Source: CG2-30-40-21 sp043806395 (GTDB lineage: Bacteria > UBA9089 > CG2-30-40-21). Taken from it: 7,220 bases of DNA. The notes beneath the pieces are model-generated. The model saw nothing but the letters and a program-made list of their open reading frames with translations. It ran no database searches and had not been told where the DNA came from. A program made the position numbers and the translations under genes. The stretch covers positions 1-7,220 of the forward strand of contig JAZDHC010000284.1 of the NCBI GenBank assembly GCA_043806395.1, in the 5' to 3' direction. Numbering within the stretch: the stretch's first letter is position 1; each line of letters opens with the position of its first letter. Of this stretch, positions 1 through 5,198 are shown one piece after another.

Positions 1-13
1 TGTTGTCCGTATT

Positions 14-138
14 TCGTAGGGACATCCCCTTGTGGGTGTCCGTCTGTTGATTATTCCGTTGCGTTTGTGACCATTTGATGCGTTTTACGGACAGGGACGA
101 GCCCCCTGCCTTCGCAGGGGCAGGCTCTGTCCCTACGA
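14..138. repeat. Palindromic intergenic element with 10-bp inverted ends
   Basis: The ends TCGTAGGGAC (14-23) and GTCCCTACGA (129-138) are perfect inverted repeats. Inside, GTCCGT (38-43) faces ACGGAC (87-92). The right half folds into a long hairpin: 93-103 pairs with 123-134 with one bulged base at 128, then CCCTGC (104-109) pairs with GCAGGG (114-119) around the loop CTTC. The left half gives a weaker hairpin, GGACATCCC with GGGTGTCC. There is no open frame of note and no clear target duplication outside the ends. The layout fits a dispersed non-autonomous repeat (MITE- or REP-like) lying beyond the 3' end of the permease gene. No T-run follows the hairpin in the direction of that gene, so it is not a typical intrinsic terminator. 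Confidence 0.55.
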
Positions 139-187
139 CAATTTTAGTTCCGTAACAGCCTGTCGACATGATTACCTTACTACCTTT

Positions 188-1240
188 TCACCTGTCCGCT
201 ATCTCCCGATCATGTAGAGCATCATACAGTGATTCATCCTCTTCGTCCCGTAATTTTTCTGTCTCAGGATGAAGCTCAAATGACCTTCGTTTACTGGGAA
301 TAATGCCCTGTGGCCTCAAGATAACCATGATAATCATTATTCCGCCAAAAAGGAGCATTCGATATTCAACAAATTCAGGTCCAAGAACACCCCTTAATAT
401 CTCCGGAATGCCCACTAAAAGGATGACGCCAAGGATTACTCCCGGGATATTGCCCATTCCACCCAGAACAATCATACATACAACAAAGATAGATTCCCAG
501 AAGGAGAAGGACTCCGGGGTAATAAACCCTATCCAGTGAGCATAGATACATCCACTTATTCCGGCAAAAACAGCACTTAAGCTGAAGGCAAAGAGCTTTA
601 GTTTTGTAGTATTTATCCCCATTGCCTCAGCAGCAATCTCATCCTCACGAATAGCTGCCCATGCCCGACCAATGCTTGAATTGTCCAATCTCTGGATAAT
701 AATTATTGACGCAGCAACAAAGAAAAAGATAAGATAGTAAAAGTGAATATCATCTTGAAGGGTAAAACCAAAGATATTTGGGCTATATATGGTCTGATTG
801 ACCCCTGGCAATCCCTTTGGACCATTGGTAATAGTATCCAGATTATTCAGCACAATCCGAACAATCTCTCCAAAGCCGAGGGTAACAATAGCCAGATAAT
901 CCCCCCTTAATCGCAGTACTGACAACCCCAACAGCAGCCTGAAAAAAACACTCACTATTGCAGACATAATCAACACTATCCAGAACGGAAGGTGAAAATG
1001 AATAGTAAGCAGGGCAGAGGTATAGGCACCAATAGCATAAAATGCAATAAATCCCAGATCAAGCAGCCCTGTAAACCCAATAACAATATTTAATCCAAGG
1101 CTAATGATTATGTAAATACCTATCAAGCAAAGGATATGAACAAAATAAATATTCCCGGAGGTGTGCAGCCATGATGGCAGGATAAGCATGATGAGAGATA
1201 ATACTGTAAGATTAACTATTTGGAGATGTTTTGTTTTCAT
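188..1240 (-). CDS. livM: Branched-chain amino acid ABC transporter permease (LivM family)
   Basis: This is an inner-membrane permease subunit of a high-affinity branched-chain amino acid (or related substrate) ABC importer. It normally pairs with LivH, the ATPases LivG/LivF and a periplasmic binding protein. The 350-aa length is usual for LivM proteins without the long N-terminal extension seen in E. coli. Many hydrophobic segments are visible. Family signatures include the N-terminal stretch 51-75 ending in AIGAYTSA, the RLRGDYLAIVTLGFGEIVRI block (about 110-129), and the cytoplasmic EAA-like loop 191-230 (GRAWAAIREDEIAAEAMGIN) expected to contact the ATPases. VLGGMGNIPG follows near 258-267, and the tail after residue 315 is charged. 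The ATG at 1240 starts a typical signal-anchor N terminus, but only a weak AGG lies upstream. Upstream, where livH is usual, there are only repeats and a pseudogene, and 187 bp of non-coding DNA follows the gene. It is therefore isolated here, and its partners must lie elsewhere or beyond position 1. Confidence 0.93.
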   Translation of the reverse strand: MKTKHLQIVNLTVLSLIMLILPSWLHTSGNIYFVHILCLIGIYIIISLGLNIVIGFTGLLDLGFIAFYAIGAYTSALLTIHFHLPFWIVLIMSAIVSVFFRLLLGLSVLRLRGDYLAIVTLGFGEIVRIVLNNLDTITNGPKGLPGVNQTIYSPNIFGFTLQDDIHFYYLIFFFVAASIIIIQRLDNSSIGRAWAAIREDEIAAEAMGINTTKLKLFAFSLSAVFAGISGCIYAHWIGFITPESFSFWESIFVVCMIVLGGMGNIPGVILGVILLVGIPEILRGVLGPEFVEYRMLLFGGIMIIMVILRPQGIIPSKRRSFELHPETEKLRDEEDESLYDALHDREIADR

Positions 1241-1264
1241 GATTTTACAACCTGTGCAATTAAG

Positions 1265-1270
1265 ATTATA
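1265..1270 (-). promoter_or_regulatory. Possible -10 box for the livM gene
   Basis: Read on the minus strand this is a perfect TATAAT, 24 nt upstream of the livM start codon at 1240. The hexamer 16-17 nt further upstream (TGTAAT or CTGTAA) is a poor -35 match. A promoter here would explain how livM is expressed without a livH gene in front of it. AT-rich DNA gives such hexamers by chance, so support is limited. Confidence 0.3.
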
Positions 1271-1273
1271 TCC

Positions 1274-1296
1274 GCAGATTACGCAGATTACAGATT
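1274..1296. repeat. Short CGCAGATTA-type direct repeats
   Basis: The sequence holds CGCAGATTA twice in tandem, followed by a partial CAGATTA copy. From memory, similar CGCAGATTA runs are often found beside GxxExxY-family genes in environmental bacteria, which fits the remnant of such a gene next to it. The repeat also supplies the TAA (minus strand, 1288-1290) that would end that gene if the inserted element were removed. Confidence 0.45.
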
Positions 1297-1307
1297 AAGA
1301 ACAAATC

Positions 1308-1456
1308 GGGACGGTTCACTTTCATCGTTTTTCATATGATTCCTTTCGGGCAAGGGGACATCATCTACAGAATACAACCCCCTAACCCCCTTTATCTAAG
1401 GGGGAATATTGCACTCTCAACTAACCGCAAGCTTTCAAACAAAGGTGAACCGTCCC
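1308..1456. mobile_element. 149-bp MITE-like insertion with inverted ends and 8-bp target duplication
   Basis: The ends are GGGACGGTTCAC (1308-1319) and its exact inverse GTGAACCGTCCC (1445-1456). With one mismatch the match extends to 15 bp. Immediately outside lie identical direct repeats AACAAATC (1300-1307 and 1457-1464), which by chance also share the next base G. Terminal inverted repeats plus an 8-bp duplication are the hallmarks of a cut-and-paste (DDE) transposition product. The element carries no transposase, so it would have to be mobilised in trans. Inside is a C5/G5 repeat unit (1376-1407), in the opposite orientation to the two units at 1602-1661. Removing the element and one target copy joins a GxxExxY-type reading frame to a natural ending (EYKRFVLNL then stop), which independently supports the boundaries. 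I do not recognise the parent element. Confidence 0.7.
1376..1407 (-). repeat. C5/G5 repeat unit, third copy, inside the MITE-like element
   Basis: On the minus strand this reads ATTCCCCCTTA, then GAT, then AAAGGGGGTTAGGGGG. It nearly matches the two tandem units at 1602-1661 but differs at the centre (GAT in place of A/AT). The unit is self-complementary across CCCCCTTA and TAAGGGGG-like arms, so it can form a hairpin. Its presence inside a transposed element shows the unit has been copied around the genome. Confidence 0.6.
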
Positions 1457-1609
1457 AACAAATCGCTTATATTCCAGACTTTCTGCTCCAAAATTGAGAA
1501 GAAGTCCTTTCTTTAATCCTGTTGCCTTGAGATAGTTGATAATTTGGGCATGGTTCAAATCAGGGTAACAAATTGAGCAAGCAAGTATCAATGTTTCCCT
1601 AATTCCCCC
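1421..1609 (-). pseudogene. C-terminal remnant of a GxxExxY-family protein gene
   Basis: The minus strand encodes 62 residues whose middle, LNHAQIINYLKATGLKKGLL followed by LNFGAESLEYKRFV, matches the conserved C terminus of the GxxExxY family as I know it (small proteins of about 125 residues, function not established). The expected N-terminal 80 or so residues, including the GxxExxY motif, are missing. Upstream the frame runs into the G-rich tandem repeat and a TAA at 1610-1612, with no credible start. After KRFV the frame enters the inserted 149-bp element and ends eleven residues later at TAG 1421-1423. If the insertion is removed, the frame ends EYKRFVLNL and TAA, a natural family ending. 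The gene is thus both 5'-truncated and interrupted at its 3' end, and is surely non-functional. Confidence 0.65.
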
Positions 1610-1714
1610 TTAAAAAAGGGGGTTAGGGGGTATTCCCCCTTAATAAAGGGGGTTAGGGGGTTGTAATCCTCTGTATCATCTGTGACCCTGCGGTGAACAA
1701 TTTTGAACCATGCC
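1547..1714. repeat. Segment bounded by a 12-bp inverted repeat
   Basis: GGCATGGTTCAA (1547-1558) is repeated exactly in inverse orientation as TTGAACCATGCC (1703-1714). Between them lie the G-rich tandem repeat and, on the minus strand, a CACCGCAGGGTCACAGATGA stretch of the type often seen just upstream of GxxExxY genes. No flanking direct repeat is visible, so this may be a second insertion, an inversion scar or a chance match. The left arm lies within the conserved LNHAQ codons of the GxxExxY remnant. Confidence 0.35.
1602..1661 (+). repeat. Two tandem 30-bp C5/G5 repeat units
   Basis: Units 1602-1631 and 1632-1661 are each 30 bp and differ only at one base (A1614 versus T1644). Each reads ATTCCCCCTTA, a short A/T centre, then AAAGGGGGTTAGGGGGT. 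The CCCCCTTA and TAAAGGGGG parts can pair as a hairpin. The two units together supply four runs of five G on the plus strand (1618-1622, 1626-1630, 1648-1652 and 1656-1660), so a G-quadruplex is an alternative fold. They sit at the point where the GxxExxY remnant loses its 5' part. Confidence 0.75.
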
Positions 1715-1812
1715 AACATTGAGTATCAGCAAAGGTAATCGTTCAGTACCTCTAATCTATAATCCTGCTTGAGAGAAACCCCTTGAGGCAATGTTAACCT
1801 GAAATTAACAAA

Positions 1813-1840
1813 TTGCTTATACCCACTTAACAAACATAGT
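1813..1840 (+). promoter_or_regulatory. Possible promoter of the oxidoreductase-glycosyltransferase operon
   Basis: TTGCTT (1813-1818) and CATAGT (1835-1840), 16 nt apart, are each a 4 of 6 match to the sigma-70 -35 and -10 boxes. They lie directly upstream of an operator-like palindrome and about 50 nt before the gene. The matches are weak, and TATTCT or TATAGA just downstream could serve instead. I saw no convincing sigma-54 GG-N10-GC element. Confidence 0.22.
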
Positions 1841-1851
1841 GTATTCTATAG

Positions 1852-1868
1852 AACTGAAGCATTCAGTT
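1852..1868. promoter_or_regulatory. Operator-like palindrome before the oxidoreductase gene
   Basis: AACTGAA, spacer GCA, TTCAGTT is a perfect 7-bp inverted repeat. It ends 21 nt before the ATG at 1890 (36 nt before the preferred TTG at 1905) and lies just downstream of the possible promoter. Its outer half-sites, AACTG-N7-CAGT, are the same as in the palindrome at 7055-7071 ahead of the deacetylase gene. It could be a repressor or activator site, or form a small hairpin in the leader RNA. Confidence 0.35.
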
Positions 1869-1891
1869 GTCAGCTAAGTAGCCGGCTCTAT

Positions 1892-1896
1892 GGAGG
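1892..1896 (+). promoter_or_regulatory. Shine-Dalgarno GGAGG favouring the TTG start at 1905
   Basis: GGAGG lies 8 nt before an in-frame TTG (1905-1907) but inside the reading frame that opens at ATG 1890, which has no purine-rich site before it. This ribosome site therefore argues that translation starts at the TTG. Confidence 0.55.
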
Positions 1897-1904
1897 AAAA
1901 TCAC

Positions 1905-3269
1905 TTGAAACCACTTACACTGACAAGGGTTGCTATTTTAGGTGCAGGTCCTGCAGGATTATCTGCGGCTTTAAGGCTTGCAAAGCAAGGGGTACATGTT
2001 GAGGTGATAGAGGCAGAGCCTCAGGTTGGCGGACTTTGTCGGACAATACAACATGATGATTTCTTTTTTGATCTGGGCGGACACAGGTTTGCGACTAAGG
2101 ATAAAGGGCTTGAGCAGGATATAAAAGAGTTGATGGGCTCAGAACTTGTTACCAGACCAAGGTGCTCTACTATCTGGCTGAACGGGAAATACATCAATTA
2201 TCCCTTGGAACTGGTGGATTTATTAAGGAAAATGAACCCATTTGCCTCAACCAGGTGCATTCTTGACTATTTTCTGGCTGCTTTAGCAAGAAGGGTTGCT
2301 TCATCTCCAGATAAAACCTTTGAAGATTGGATTATCCACAGGTTTGGCAAGGGATTATACTCGGCATACTTTGGACCCTACTCTTCAAAACTCTGGGGTA
2401 TTCCTCCAGACTTAATCTCCGCAGATTGGGCGGAGTATAGAATCACCCTGATAAATCTCTGGGATATAATCTTGAGGCTGTTCAGGCTTAAGAAAGACAC
2501 ACCAACTACATATATCACAAATTTCTATTATCCAAAATCAAGGGGGATTGGTAGGATATGGGAATATACCGCAGATGCTATTTTAGACAATGGGGGCATA
2601 ATACACCTGAATTCCACGGTTGAGGAGCTGCAGGTTGATAAGAACAGGGTTGTCTTTCTGAAGGATAGGGTTCTTCTAAACACTATAAAATATGATTTTG
2701 TCATCTGTACCATACCGTGCCCTGAGTTAATCCGTATGATCAGCCCTACACCACCGGATGAGTATTCAGAGGCAGCATCTCAATTGCGGTTCAGAGGGAT
2801 AAGATTTTTCAACCTTTGCATTAATAAGAAAATGGTCTCAAAGAATACATGGATATATGTTCATGCTGAAGACATCATCTTCTTCAGGATTCAAGAGCCA
2901 AAGAATTGGTCAGAAAATAATGCCCCACCGAATAAGACCTCACTTATCCTTGAGATTGCCTGTAATAAGGGTGATGCCGTTTGGAATATGGATGACGAAT
3001 TGATGTACAAGCTCTGTCTCGATGGGCTTAAAAAGATGGGATTTAATTTGGAGGGATTTGTTACAGATTATTTCTCTGTCAGGGCTGCAAACGCTTATCC
3101 GATATATTCACTTGATTACAAGGATCGTCTGGGGAAGTTGTTTGAATTTTTGAATGGATATGAAAATGCAGTCTGTTGTGGTCGTCAGGGGCTTTTCTGG
3201 TACAATGCTATGGATGAGGCAATGATTTCAGGAATAGAGGCGGCGGACAAGATATTGGCTCGAGTGTAA
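1905..3269 (+). CDS. FAD-dependent oxidoreductase, HemY / UDP-galactopyranose-mutase-like
   Basis: This flavoprotein belongs to the amine-oxidase / protoporphyrinogen-oxidase-like superfamily, in the subgroup often found in polysaccharide gene clusters and related to UDP-galactopyranose mutases. The precise reaction is unknown; a role in modifying a sugar or lipid-linked precursor is inferred from context. Counting from the longer ATG 1890 start (459 aa), the dinucleotide fold GAGPAG is at 18-23, with the ribose-binding acid E41 at the end of strand 2. GGLCR follows at 47-51 and DLGGHRF at 61-67. The middle block FEDWIIHRFGKGLYSAYFGP and the C-terminal FAD-contacting end (426-459, with GRQGLFWYNAMDEAM) are characteristic of the subgroup. 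No signal peptide or clear membrane segment is seen. I place the start at TTG 1905 because GGAGG lies 8 nt before it, giving 454 aa; ATG 1890 is the alternative. The gene is probably co-transcribed with the glycosyltransferase gene 21 nt downstream. True HemY function is unlikely, with no haem genes nearby. Confidence 0.88.
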   Translation: MKPLTLTRVAILGAGPAGLSAALRLAKQGVHVEVIEAEPQVGGLCRTIQHDDFFFDLGGHRFATKDKGLEQDIKELMGSELVTRPRCSTIWLNGKYINYPLELVDLLRKMNPFASTRCILDYFLAALARRVASSPDKTFEDWIIHRFGKGLYSAYFGPYSSKLWGIPPDLISADWAEYRITLINLWDIILRLFRLKKDTPTTYITNFYYPKSRGIGRIWEYTADAILDNGGIIHLNSTVEELQVDKNRVVFLKDRVLLNTIKYDFVICTIPCPELIRMISPTPPDEYSEAASQLRFRGIRFFNLCINKKMVSKNTWIYVHAEDIIFFRIQEPKNWSENNAPPNKTSLILEIACNKGDAVWNMDDELMYKLCLDGLKKMGFNLEGFVTDYFSVRAANAYPIYSLDYKDRLGKLFEFLNGYENAVCCGRQGLFWYNAMDEAMISGIEAADKILARV

Positions 3270-3290
3270 TAGAACTGATAAGGAAAGAAG

Positions 3291-5177
3291 ATGGGAAAGA
3301 AATCAACAATTAAAAAAGAAAGCCGTAATATTAAAACAAACAAAACCACCCCTGCCCCTCCTTCAAAAGGAAGGGAGCTTTGGAGCTTGTGGCCAGAACT
3401 GTCTGTATTGCTTATTATTCTTGGTGCATTTCTGATCAGATGTTTTCACATACATTCTCTGGTATGCAATGACCCAAACTATTTTAACTTTACAGGCAAT
3501 GATATGGCAGAATATGATTCTATTGCCATGCAGATAATTCAGGGCACACTCCCTAAAGAACCGTATGCCTGGTATCCAGCATATTGTTATTTCGTGGCAG
3601 GTGTGTATCGTATATTTGGGCATAGTCCTGTAGCTGCAATGGTTGTTCAGTCTTTAATTGGTTGCATTACTTATTGGTTAGTCTATCTGATTAGCAAGGG
3701 GTTGTTCAATAAATGGGTGGGTATAATTGCGGTCTTGCTTTGTAGTGTGTATGGCCGTTTTATAATGTATGAGGCAGTATTACTTTCACCAGCAATAGAT
3801 GCCTTATTTATCACCTTAGCCGTATTCATTGGGATTAAAGCCGTAGAGCAAAAGAAGAAGACCTATTTTCTTGTCTTAGGGATTGTTCTGGGTTTATCTA
3901 CCCTCTCAAGGCCTAATATCCTGCTGGTAGCACCATTTTTCTTGATATACATATTAATTATGGTTAAGGGAATAAAGCAGTCTGTGCTTGCAAACCTCTT
4001 AGTTGTTGCTGGGATAGTAATGATGATAGCACCGGTTACTGCCCGTAATTTTGTGTATAGCGGTGGAAAGTTTATCCCCATTGTTACCGGTGGCTCATTA
4101 GAATTATGGGTGGGTAATAATCCGGATTCTGATGGTACATTTTTTGTGCCGCCACTTACAAAAGAGATTGAGCAACGATGGGAAAAACTTGGCAAAAAGG
4201 ATCCATATCTTGCGGATACAATAGAGTTTATTACCAAAACACCCGATAAATATTGCCTACTTTTATTAAAAAAACTGGCAATATTCTGGAATAGTGGAGA
4301 GATATATGACAATAATATCATGTTTGATAGGGTCAGGGATAAATCTCCTATTTTGGGATTACCATTAATCCTGCCATTTGGTTTAATAGCACCCTTAGCC
4401 CTTACCGGAATAATACTTTCAATATGGGTATATTCAAGAAGGCTACTTTTTCTTTACCTTGTTTTATTTGGTTACACTGGTAGCATCATCCTGTTTTTTG
4501 TTCAATCAAGGATTCGGCTACCAATTGTCCCCTGCCTGATGATATTTGCCGCTTTTGCCATATATTGGTTTTACAAGAACCTTCGGTGGCATAAAAATAA
4601 GACCGCAGTTCTTTTTGTGGTTATATTTGCTTTTCTTTATGGGGTAGTAAATCCCCATCTATACCTTGGATGGCTGCATCCAATCATTAAACCACACGGA
4701 TTCTGTATTGAAAAAAGATATGGAACCGTTATCAGGGATGATAGCAGCCAATGGCATGGGAATAAAGCAGTTATCTTAAACTCAGAGGAGGATGTCCTGA
4801 AGAAAGAGCTGATAATTGATTTTAAGCCATCAGCCAGAAAAGGGTTTGGTGTAGGGTTAAATACATTCTATGCAAGCTCTGATAAGGGGTATCTACTTAT
4901 TGAAATTAATGGAAAAAAGGTTACTATGCTTAATTTAAGCCCACTTAATACCAATGGATTTTATCGTACAGTTCGGCTTGGAATAAAACCAGAGTACTTT
5001 AAGAAGGGTGTAAACACGATTCACTTCAGGGCAATAGAAGGGGCATCTATACAGATACCTATTGATAATTACTACAAATTTGGAAGGAGTAAGTTTTCCA
5101 GAGATAATGGTACAAACTGGAAGGTGCAAAAGGGGGAGTATATGATATATTTGGATATGAAAAAGGGGGAATATTAA
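3291..5177 (+). CDS. GT39-type membrane glycosyltransferase with C-terminal soluble domain
   Basis: This is a GT-C fold integral membrane glycosyltransferase of the ArnT/PMT-like group. Such enzymes use a polyprenyl-phosphate sugar and act at the periplasmic face of the inner membrane; the sugar and acceptor here cannot be read from sequence. A basic N-terminal tail (1-33) precedes the first membrane helix (about 36-52). The first loop holds the expected acidic motif GNDMAEYDSIA (69-79; D71, E74, D76 are catalytic candidates), then PYAWYPAYCYFVAGVYRIFG. Other family features are YEAVLLSP (160-167), GLSTLSRPN (201-209), PVTARNF with GGSLELWVGNNPDSDGTF (249-284), and RIRLPIVP (407-414). Roughly ten hydrophobic segments end near 452. 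Residues about 475-628 form a hydrophilic, strand-rich extension ending NGTNWKVQKGEYMIYLDMKK, perhaps a carbohydrate-binding beta-sandwich outside the membrane. GGAAAGAAG precedes the ATG. The 3' end overlaps the convergent FemAB-like gene by 4 bp. The gene is probably the second in an operon with the flavoprotein. Confidence 0.88.
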   Translation: MGKKSTIKKESRNIKTNKTTPAPPSKGRELWSLWPELSVLLIILGAFLIRCFHIHSLVCNDPNYFNFTGNDMAEYDSIAMQIIQGTLPKEPYAWYPAYCYFVAGVYRIFGHSPVAAMVVQSLIGCITYWLVYLISKGLFNKWVGIIAVLLCSVYGRFIMYEAVLLSPAIDALFITLAVFIGIKAVEQKKKTYFLVLGIVLGLSTLSRPNILLVAPFFLIYILIMVKGIKQSVLANLLVVAGIVMMIAPVTARNFVYSGGKFIPIVTGGSLELWVGNNPDSDGTFFVPPLTKEIEQRWEKLGKKDPYLADTIEFITKTPDKYCLLLLKKLAIFWNSGEIYDNNIMFDRVRDKSPILGLPLILPFGLIAPLALTGIILSIWVYSRRLLFLYLVLFGYTGSIILFFVQSRIRLPIVPCLMIFAAFAIYWFYKNLRWHKNKTAVLFVVIFAFLYGVVNPHLYLGWLHPIIKPHGFCIEKRYGTVIRDDSSQWHGNKAVILNSEEDVLKKELIIDFKPSARKGFGVGLNTFYASSDKGYLLIEINGKKVTMLNLSPLNTNGFYRTVRLGIKPEYFKKGVNTIHFRAIEGASIQIPIDNYYKFGRSKFSRDNGTNWKVQKGEYMIYLDMKKGEY

Positions 5178-5198
5178 GGAATATACCTTATTATCCCC
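5160..5198 (-). terminator. Possible intrinsic terminator for the deacetylase-FemAB operon
   Basis: An imperfect hairpin pairs 5166-5170 (GGGGA) with 5194-5198 (TCCCC) and 5175-5179 (TAAGG) with 5186-5190 (CCTTA), around the loop AATATA and an AT-rich internal loop. Read on the minus strand it is followed by C and TTTTT (5160-5164), as in an intrinsic terminator. It spans the stop codons of both convergent genes and lies in the last codons of the glycosyltransferase gene. No T-run follows on the plus strand. Confidence 0.4.

Noticed and set aside
93..134. Strong hairpin as an intrinsic terminator for livM
   Set aside because: On the minus strand the sequence after it is GTCCGTAAAACG with no T-run, and it begins more than 50 nt past the stop codon. 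A structured repeat is the better reading.
303..539. 78-codon open frame on the plus strand
   Set aside because: It is antisense to the well-supported livM gene, and its predicted residues are low-complexity and match nothing I know.
1288..1335. 15-codon minus-strand frame with an AGGA before ATG, ending RFVLNL
   Set aside because: It is created by the element's end joining the duplicated target and the old GxxExxY tail. It is too short and too easily explained to call a gene.
1602..1661. CRISPR-like array
   Set aside because: The two units are directly adjacent with no spacer between them, so they are a simple tandem duplication.
2528..2713. 61-codon minus-strand frame, and a similar 86-codon frame at 3363-3623
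   Set aside because: Both are antisense within strong coding genes, without ribosome sites or recognisable sequence.
1890..3269. Assignment of the flavoprotein as protoporphyrinogen oxidase (hemY/hemG)
   Set aside because: The fold is shared, but the central FEDWIIHRFGKGLYSAYFG region and the neighbours point to the polysaccharide-cluster subgroup, so no gene symbol was given.
3863..4321. 152-codon open frame on the minus strand
   Set aside because: It lies wholly within the glycosyltransferase gene, whose GT39 motifs (GGSLELWVGNNPDSDG) are encoded on the other strand across this stretch.
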